This document shows positions 55,521-64,000 of a DNA stretch of 64,000 nt, piece by piece. A model generated the notes under the pieces. It ran no database searches, was not told where the DNA came from, and saw nothing but the letters and a program-made list of their open reading frames with translations. Position 1 is the first letter of the stretch. Each line of letters begins with the position of its first letter. The stretch is from Isoetes taiwanensis (taxonomy: Eukaryota; Streptophyta; Lycopodiopsida; Isoetales; Isoetaceae), in the NCBI GenBank assembly GCA_021234155.1, contig JAJEKV010000016.1, positions 3,743,896-3,807,895 on the forward strand, read 5' to 3'. The position numbers and the translations under genes are program-made.

Positions 55521-56165
55521 TGTGCACGGAGATAGCGCTGTGGACCGGGTTGATCTGGATCTTGTAGTGCGTTATCTTAACATGTTCAAGAGCACTAGTA
55601 TCCCAACGCTTGCTGAGGAAACAAGCATCTAGATATTCCCGCAGCTAATAGTGGTCCTCTTCAATTTCAACTTGGATGCACCTGTGCACTTGTGCGTCCC
55701 ATCTGGAGAACCACAGTGCTCGCCTCTCCTTCCAACATGCCTTGAGGTGCTGCGGGCCCATGGCCACAGTATAAGCCAGGTTGGGGAGACATTTATTGCC
55801 CATACCTGCCACTTTCTGGAAGTAAATAATGTGGCGGTCAAGCGTGGCCCGCTGAAGAGGCAATAACATGTCTCTGGTAGAAGGATCTGATAGGTAATGG
55901 TGGATTTCACTCTGAGCCCCCGTGCCAAAAAGGCTTTCTTACCTGCTCCAGTTCATTCCACATGGCCGGGGGTATGACTGGACCCCAGACTTCGCCCCCA
56001 TATAAAAGAACTGGTTCTGTCATACAGTATTCTGCATCATATATTGTGTCTTCCAACCCGCAGTCACCCGCAATCGAATGGAAGTATCCCAGTATGTGGT
56101 AGTGGGGAACTTTATGCCCAAGTACCTCCACACTTTGATGCAGCACCTACTCACTAGCAAGTAGG
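55521..56165 (-). mobile_element. LINE copy 3, inverted and truncated at both ends
   Basis: Minus-strand pieces match the 7193 and 49260 LINE family: KVWRYLGIKFPTTTYWDTSI and RLRVTAGWKTQYMMQNT, then after an internal deletion EPVLLYGGEVWGPVIPPAMW and later LPLQRATLDRHIIYFQKVAG. The 3' end is missing: coding sequence abuts the poly(A)-like tail of the L1-like LINE at 55520. It lies tail-to-tail with that element. Confidence 0.85.
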
Positions 56166-56249
56166 CTATAAATTTGTTTATCTTTTTCTTTCTGATATTT
56201 GAAAGAAATTTTCCGAACCAAAATTTTATTACTAGGATAAATCCCATCC

Positions 56250-56967
56250 AAATTTATTGGTGCTTGTTCATCCTATGGCTAGAAAATTTTCCTAGTGGTT
56301 TAAAATAGTTTAAGGGCTTCATACCATTAAATCTAGTTTACAGAGGCATTTTGATACTTTTCCCTAAAAAATATGTCCTCACATGTTTGAAAATGATACT
56401 TTTTCCTAAAAAATATGTCCTCACATGTTTGAACACCGCTTTCCCCTTTTATGTTGCACTTTTCGACAAAATCTCTTATTAAATTTTAACATGACAGTAC
56501 AACTGACAGTAGAACTGAATTACTATTCCTTTCAGCCATACTTTGATTAGGATGTCAAAAAAGTCATCTTAACAAATCGTTGATAGGGGAAGACAACTCT
56601 AGATAATGATAATATTACTTGTATAATAACATCAAATGTAAAATCGTAAAAGTGAAATAAAAAAATAATACACTGGAATTGGATCTCTTTCTTTCCCAAA
56701 AAAGAATTTTGTGTAATGTCCATACACCCGTTAACAAATAGAGCGGCCGATAGAGCAGCCTTATAATGCATTGTTATATTTCGGTTCTCAAAAATAATGT
56801 ACACAGCCCACTGGAATGAGAACATGGCCCAAACAACTCATAGACGTAGAAGTACAAAATCAAACATTATCACATGCGTCGCCATTTAGAGGCCTCTCTT
56901 GAGGTGGTCCTAAATATATCTTTTCTTTATCTCCTGCATTTAGAAGCCACTTTAACTTCCCATGCTA
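56250..56967. other. Region 3' of the Ca2+-ATPase gene
   Basis: AT-rich, probably containing the 3' UTR of the minus-strand gene. It includes a 41-bp tandem duplication (TTTTTCCCTAAAAAATATG.. at 56357-56440). No other gene was seen. Confidence 0.5.
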
Positions 56968-59900
56968 TTACGGAACCAAAGAGCACAAAAGCAACTTCTT
57001 ACCTTTGTGTTCTGACAACGATCCCCTGTGTTCTGACAGAGACCCTCTGCGCCGAGGCCTGTGCTTCCGCGTCCTGGTAAAAAACGGTTTTTCTGGAACA
57101 GGAATAAGCTTGGAAACCACTCCAACCAGCAAACTGAAAAGAATAAAAAAGGGTTAGACCAAAAAGCCATTAGAGCCTCGCCAGAAAAGAAATTTTATAT
57201 GCAAAAGCCTCACCCTATAGCGCCAATAACAATACACAGTACCCAGTACTTCCAAGAAAGCCTTGTCGTCTTAAAAAAGTTTTTCAGAAACTCCACAATT
57301 ATCACCTAAGGAAAAAGAAATATATATACAATTAGATAATGAAAACCATGCAAACCGTTCAGCACAATACAACATCCAATATCAACCTGAAAAACTGTAG
57401 TCAGCGCAATGACACCACAGAAGAGCTTATTTCGAAATATCCCAGTAAACACGTTTAATTTTTCAGGCTTCCGGGCATTGATCTCATTAAAGAGCTGCCT
57501 TGAAAACAGAACTATTTAGCGACAGAATTAAAATATAAATGTTTCAGTAAACGGTATTGCACACTTCACCTGGCAGAAGACAAAAGAATTGAATATTATT
57601 GTGTTTAACAATGTCTTTCTTTCGGCTGCAGTTCCAGACAACTTCAAAATACTTTCACCTCCCAAATATAATGTGAGCTCAACGGCTAGCTGATAAACAG
57701 CCTAAAACGAGTACCAAGTAGAAGATTAGATGATAAACTTCAAATATAGTTCACAGAAAAGCTTCGTACCTGTATCATGATATTCCTCCACATCACATTA
57801 GTGATCAAGGGATCTCTGCCATCAAAAAGAGAAACACTATATAAGCATCAAAGGAAATAAGAAGCTTGAAACAATGGCAAAAGATATTTAACCTGCGACC
57901 AACTGGTCTCTTATCCATGAGTTCATCTGTTGGTGGCTCCGTTGCAAGCGCAAGTGCCCCTAAAGTATCCATGATCAGATTCACCCACAGAAGCTGTATC
58001 AAGCAATATTTTATTTGTCATTCTCGACACAATATAGTACAAAAAACTAATGAGACAGAACATAATGTCACATCATCTACCTGCACAGCATTCAATGGAA
58101 CATCAGCAGATTTTGCGGCAGCAACGAAGTTAATTACTAGTGCTACGACATTCACTGTCAACTGAAATTGTATGAACTTTTGAATGTTTGCATATACGGA
58201 ACGGCCCCACCGTACAACCTGTTAAAAAGCCCATTAGTTCCTTTTCCAGGAGTTACATGGAACTGAACGGATATGGGAATGGGAATGGACCTTGACAACG
58301 GATGCAAAATTGTCATCCAAAATAATTATGTCTGAGCTTTCTTTCGCAACCTCAGTTCCTGAAATACCCATCGAAAGACCAATATCTGCCTGCAAGATGA
58401 GGGCCGAAAATGAATTTTCATAAAAGAAATTGGGGAACACAGATAGACCAAAATCTGTTTTCACCTCATGTAAGGCAGGAGCATCATTGGTACCATCGCC
58501 AGTAACAGCTACAACTTCGCCCATCTCCTTCAACGTTTTGACAAGCAGCAGCTTATCCATAGGTGATGAACGTGCCATTACCTTCATCAATACCAACAAT
58601 ACATTCAACAAACCAGACAACCTAGAAAAATAAGTGGACAGGTAAGGAAATGGTACATCAATCTTTGGCAGCTGTTGTTTTCTTTCTTCATCCCCATAGT
58701 TACGGAACTCTGGCCCTTCCACAACCAGCCCACCGGGAGTAAGTATTCCACATTCTTCTGCAATTGCTCTGGCCGTCAGACCATTGTCACCCGTAACCAT
58801 GCGTACCTGTCAGGAGAGATGTCAAACTTCAATTTCATTTGCACATATGAAGTAACCTTTTTAAGTTATGGAATGTTCTGGTGTTAAGACTTCCAGAACT
58901 TCACAACTTTGGAATTCTTAATACCATCCATCAATGCATCTCAAAAAATCAAATCTCCAACACATTGCGGATTGAAGAATTCACAAGCATGATATTACAA
59001 ATGAACATTGTTGTCTGTAAGAAAATGACCTACCTTCACCCCCGCTTTTTGGCAAATGGCAACAGCATCCCGGACACCAGGTCTGCACGGGTCCTGCATG
59101 AAGCAAAAGATCACTAATTAGATAATACACCAGAAAACATTGCACATGTGCAAAATCACCATGCCTTGGTGCTTAACAGTAGACAAAACGACAGAGAAAC
59201 TGGATCATTAGACCCGAAGATGGAAAAGATGAAATAACCAACTAGATGCATATACTCTATCCAAATGCAGAAGTACTTTTGTTCAACCTTTATTCCAACA
59301 ATTCCCAAAAGTACAAGTCTATCTTCTGGAATACGGCCTTCCTCTCCAGGGACTTCGTCATTGTCTGCTCTCCGATATGCCAATGCCACGCATCTCAAGC
59401 TAGCCATAGCCATTTCTTCAATAGCACCCTTAAGCTCCAGAAGCTACATGAATAACAATCATTCACTGTAATGAAAGAAAGTTGCTGACAATATATCTCT
59501 TTAATTATCCATTATTGAATGTAACTAAACTAGAAGTGCACCTTTTCTTCTGTAATCTCAATTTCGTCACCCTTCGAATCCAACCATTTGCTGCACAACT
59601 CCAACACCATTTCACTAGCTCCCTTCCAATGCACATAAATTTCGTTTGCTTTCTGAAAAGAAATAGAGTAAGCCAAGCAAAATGGAAAATATGCCAAAAT
59701 GCTACTGAAAGACGCAAACACCTTTATCATTACTCCTGCCCGCTTCTTGGATGAATTAAAAGTCTCAACTTTAAGAACAGTTGAGACTAATCGGCAATTT
59801 TCGAAGTCCATTCCAATCTAGCATGACCAGCGCAGTATTAGACTCTGTTCCTCCAATCCCAAAAACAAAAAAGATTAAAAATACCTCCAGGCCCCATTGG

Positions 59901-62900
59901 AGAATTGCCTTCTCCGTTGGACTCCCTGAGACTTCCGGCACGCCACCACCCTAGGATAAGCAGAAGGAAGCGCCCAACATCAGCATGGTCAGATGGGCAT
60001 CAGCAAAAAAGAGAAAAAGAATAGTTATCATAAGAAAACTACTATCGCAATAAAAAGAAGACGACTTAAAAATTAGTGATCCATTTAAAATGTGCAAGCA
60101 TAAAAAACTATCAGCTTCCAAAAAAGATAAATCTTAATAGGATCATTCCTTCCTTACATTATACACAAATTGCAAATCTGCTATTGTGTTATGTTAAGAT
60201 TCAAATATCATACTATTTTTTCCATAATATATCCAACATCCCAAATATGAAATCTGTAACTAAGAATAAAGTACCTAAAGAATCTGTCAGGCTAAAATAA
60301 CTAAGGTACCTTTGGAATGAAAACAGATCCACTACAGTTCTGTGCTATGCCATCAATTAAAATTTCACAAGCACGTTGACACTCTGATTTTATTGCGCCA
60401 GGTTCTCTGAAGGAGCCTGCAACCCAAGTTTTTGTGACCACCATCTGGAGAATTGAAAGATAATCAGAGACTTGGAAGTCTATTCAGGATGCTTGAAATG
60501 CACTCTGACATCAAATAATCAATCTCACATAAAAAGAACAGGAAAATTGTCCCATAGAGTACCAATCAAATAACATGTAGCAAAGAAAGAATGATTTCAA
60601 AGAAAAAGAATCACCATAACTTATGAGATTCTTATGTAATAATAATGCCGATACAAGTTGGATGATCATTCACTTGTCTTCTAAGCGCACCTGATTCATA
60701 GTAAGGGTTCCAGTCTTGTCGCTGCATATTGTAGTAGCAGAACCCATTGTTTCACAAGCTGCCAAATGCCGAACCTAAACCACCCAAAATAAAAGTGGAT
60801 AATGTATTCCTTATACATCGAAAACCAAGAATTCAAAAATATCATTTACCAGAGACTTGTCTGCCATCATTTTACGCATAGAATAAGCTAAACTGCACAA
60901 GATAAAAAGAATGGTTTTGAGTCAGGAACAAAGACAAGGAATAAAAAAGCGAAAAAAAAACAAAGAAAAATAAATCCACATCATACGTGAGAGTCACAGC
61001 AAGGGGGAGCCCCTCTGGGACAGCAACAACAACAATTGTCACCTGTAAGCCAACAAAGATTAGAGAAAACAAGTATATTAATACAAGTACAAAAGGCATA
61101 AAGCAAAACAGTGTACATACAGCAACAGATAGTATTTGGACAAGACGCTTCAGCACCACTTTTGCCCTTTTGTCTCCATGCCTGAACTCGTCCACAAAAT
61201 ATCTGATGCAACAAAGGATAACACAAATGTTTTGCCATAATGTAAGTGCAAAAGCATGAGGTATCACTAATAAATAAACAGAGCAAAAATTACCGAATAA
61301 TAAGCATTATAAACACAAGGGCTGCAACTGTTAAGCCCACTTTGCCAATGAACGTTGCAGCTCCATTTAAGCGAACCTGTACAAAAAGGCATCAGTTTAT
61401 GCTTATCAAATAATATACTCAATGGCTCCTTCGCATTCCACCTGAAGAGGTGTCTCTTCCCCTGTATCATCTTCTAATGTTGCCATAACTTGACCCCATT
61501 CAGTATTCATCCCAACACTCGTTACCTGATAAAAGTTCCAACTGTATAAATTTGAAAAGCAAGGTATGGAATCAGCAGAATTTTCCAAACGTACCAACAT
61601 TGTAGCGTAGCCATCCACAACTTTGCACCCAGAAATTAGAAACGGATGTTTTTCATCAACATGGACCTATAACGTGAACAGAATGGTATACATACATCAT
61701 AAACAATCTCGGAACCTAGGAGTGGCAAGCAGTACTTGAAACTCCCATTAAGAAAAAACAACAAACATGCAGTATATTTGGTTTTCCAGGAAAAGATACT
61801 AAAGAATCCTTCATGATGACTGCTATGTTCTGACATTACCGGTTGACTTTCTCCTGTCATGCTTGACTCGTCTATCTGCAATGAGTGACCTGAAATAAAG
61901 ACTCCATCTGCTGGCACCTGCACCAGAGAACAAAGATATATTTAGACGACGGGGTATAAACCTACCACGCACCTACTGGATGAAACACAAATGAACACTT
62001 GCTTGATCTCCTATGTTTAGTGGCACAACATCTCCAACTACTATCTCAAATATTGAAATAGGAAATCTTCGACCGTCTCTCAGAACCTGCAAATTATATT
62101 AATTATTTATTAGGTATACTAGTTAATGACGTCACTTATGATTGGTAAACATCAAAATCAGGATTTTACCTGTAATTGAATATTCCTTTTCTCTTCACTT
62201 AGACCCCTGAACTGTAACGCCTGCTTATAATCACTGAGAGCTACAATAAGCACACAAAAGCAATCACAATGATATTCTATTTAAACAAATAACAGACAAG
62301 ATAGATTTGAAACCTGTAACAAGGACAACAAGTATGACTGCAAACCCAATGCTTGCGCCATCATACCAGGCTGACTTTCTGTCGTTCTGCATATCAAATT
62401 AAATGTTCTTGGCAGTCAATATTGTTCGTATAAAAAGGTAATAATCACTTGTTTGTATAAAAAGGTACTAGTTCACTGTTATATATAGCAAACATTAAAT
62501 TTCATATTTCGTCACTACGTGCGTTTGTAAATCAACAAATACCACAGAATCCCTAGAACAAAAACTTTGTGAATCCTAGGTAACTGCAGGTCTCGAATAT
62601 GATTTGTAACGAGGCACTCTACCAGGGTTAAGACCAATGTAAAAATAGTAAACTTAACATATCGTGATTATCAAGCAAGTGCATCCTAAATCAGCAAACA
62701 CTCCTATACACATGTCGCAGAGAACAAAAGGCTCCATTGACTTACACTTGTAGACATTTCAAGAACTATTGACAATACTGCACACACCATCAGGATAATA
62801 AGAGTCGTATCTTGGAATGCCTCCCAGACAAATACCTGCCATACAAAGCAGTCATCTAAGCTTAGGAAAAGGGTATATTAAGGTGTTAATTAAATCGTAT

Positions 62901-63753
62901 TTTCGGCATTTCCATCTAGTTTAGATAACCTTGCTCATTGTTTCGAACTTACCAGGAAGCCTTTCGGGGGAGTTGTGGAATATCGGTTTTCACCGTATGC
63001 TTCTTTTCTTTTTTGTATATCTTCCAAGTCCCCATCAGTTCCTTTCTCCAAATTTGTGTGTAGAGCTTTTGCTAACCCACCAACCTGCATATACATAGTA
63101 CATAATGGCTCTTAAGACTGATCGTTACTTATTACTTATATCTTACCCCGCCCAAAGCCTGCAATTCATTCACATCACGAGCCTCAATCAAATGTGCCAA
63201 CCGTCTCGGATGTAGCCCATAGCCTTCTGGGGGAGGCTGATCTAAAAAGTTATCAATTGCATACAATTAGACATAACTTCAATTTTTGGCCAACGTAGAT
63301 GGTTCCAAATGCTGATATAAAAGAAAGTAGCATGCATTTTGCAGCAAGAATATTTGCATAGTAATATGCCCATCCATTATTCCAACAGAAAGCATCAGTG
63401 CATTGAGCTATCTATATAAGCAACATTTTTTTAAAACAAACATAAAACATGCATTTTCTCTTTGTTGCTTCACCCAGGAAGAAAGGATAAGCCGGGAAAA
63501 AACAAAAAACATTCCAACCTGATACTGCCCCCTTAGAAGCTTCTTGAAAACGCCTGACAGCCTGACAAAAAGAGCTCGTACAATCGTTAAGTGAAACTAA
63601 ATAACAAAGTACATCAGATGGGGTGCTCAATTATACCAAAATTGCCTGAGTACTAGCTTTTAGCTTGTTCACACGATCCTGTGCCTCTTTCTGCCGCTTT
63701 AGGTCCAAAGTATACCTGAATCTCCGGGATGCATTAAGCACCAATGTTGCTTG
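56968..63753 (-). CDS. Autoinhibited P2B Ca2+-ATPase, ACA8/9/10-like (5' end outside window)
   Basis: A calmodulin-regulated pump that exports Ca2+ from the cytosol, in this clade usually at the plasma membrane. 32 exons with consistent frame can be drawn, from 63753-63637 to 57133-56968 (stop TAA). The first visible exon holds the N-terminal calmodulin-binding and autoinhibitory block [18 protein letters not shown]. Then come membrane helices 1-2 (62835-62314), TGES (exon 61917-61850), PEGLP of helix 4 (61042-60987), DKTGTLT with the phosphorylated Asp (60774-60691), KGASE (59652-59542), MVTGDN (58806-58656), [11 protein letters not shown] (58581-58465) and [19 protein letters not shown] (57993-57893). 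The C-terminus is basic, with a repeated GSLSEH(R/K). Exon number fits the 34-exon ACA8-10 class. No frame break was found, so the gene is probably functional. Confidence 0.95.
61918..62002 (-). other. GC-AG intron in the Ca2+-ATPase gene
   Basis: The exon ending GGAGATCAA (62003) is followed by GCAAGT, not GT, and the next exon begins after GTGCAG with GTGCCAGCAGATGG. Joining them keeps the conserved IGDQ-VPADG sequence. GC donors with an otherwise strong consensus are a known minor class. Confidence 0.85.
63519..63561 (-). other. 43-nt micro-exon of the Ca2+-ATPase gene
   Basis: The exon between TGTCAG and GTTGGA encodes [14 protein letters not shown], linking the calmodulin-binding segment to the QPPPEGYGL exon. 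It is the shortest exon seen together with 60850-60892. Confidence 0.8.
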
Positions 63754-64000
63754 CTGCATGTGCACTACATTGTTAGCAACTTCTCTCATGTGGATATTAG
63801 ATAATAATGTTGACTCCGTATAGTTATTCCATGGCAAGTGGTATAAAAGAGGTTATAAAATATTGATTTACCTAGCACTCTTAGAAAACCAAACCACAAA
63901 GTTTTAACCCTGCTGAAAGGATTGGCTAGTAACCATTCAGTGAACATGATAAATTTAGCACCAGTCTCCACAAAAGCTTCTCAACCCATATGATATTTTC
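63754..64000 (-). other. Intron (presumed) upstream of the first visible ATPase exon
   Basis: No coding match to the P2B N-terminus is visible. The sequence precedes a good acceptor (ACATGCAG), so the initiating exon(s) should lie to the right of the window. Confidence 0.6.

Noticed and set aside
1-64000. tRNA or rRNA genes
   Set aside because: No cloverleaf-like A/B-box arrangement or rRNA core sequence was noticed; the tRNA-like matches are retroelement primer-binding sites.

Overview
This is nuclear DNA from a land plant. The evidence is one intron-rich plant-type autoinhibited Ca2+-ATPase gene at the right edge, Ty1/copia and Ty3/gypsy elements primed by initiator-Met tRNA, several LINE families, DNA transposons with clear terminal inverted repeats (TIRs) and target-site duplications (TSDs), and fragments of plant host genes. 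The density and depth of nested repeats suggest a large genome such as that of a fern, lycophyte or gymnosperm. That is inference; nothing here fixes the species.

Layout. 1-7192: a Ty1/copia element (A, minus strand, left LTR cut by the window edge) interrupted by a second, very young copia element (B, 1289-6299, TSD TTTTT). Element A itself sits in a LINE whose 3' end is 7193-8354. 8355-10855: non-genic, with a hexanucleotide microsatellite. 10856-39595: one Ty3/gypsy element (TSD ATATA) whose two LTRs have each received a large DNA transposon at almost the same LTR position. The left LTR holds an 11-kb element (12384-23436) with a decayed DDx-type transposase, a convergent Ulp1/C48 SUMO-peptidase-like gene and an FCP1/NIF-like phosphatase relic. 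The right LTR holds a 9.7-kb CACTA-like element (29606-39298) full of tandem repeats and palindromes, with a possible captured RRM gene fragment. The gypsy gag-pol lies between them at 23711-28072.

39601-56250: an L1-like LINE split by a hAT-like element (40922-42300), a relic of a CBM20 starch-binding gene, an ORF1-only LINE relic, a gypsy LTR fragment, a second copy of the pentanucleotide-tailed LINE, a second L1-like LINE split by a 3.3-kb insertion carrying a cation/calcium-exchanger (CCX) gene fragment, and a third, inverted copy of the pentanucleotide-tailed LINE.

56968-63753 and beyond the right edge: the only apparently intact host gene. It is an ACA8/9/10-type P2B Ca2+-ATPase on the minus strand. 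32 exons are visible with an open frame throughout, including one GC-AG intron; the first exon(s) lie outside the window.

Apart from that gene, nearly every coding stretch is frameshifted or truncated. The most unusual object is the 11-kb DNA transposon with its convergent transposase and Ulp1-like genes, together with the paired insertion of two unrelated DNA transposons at the same site of the two gypsy LTRs.
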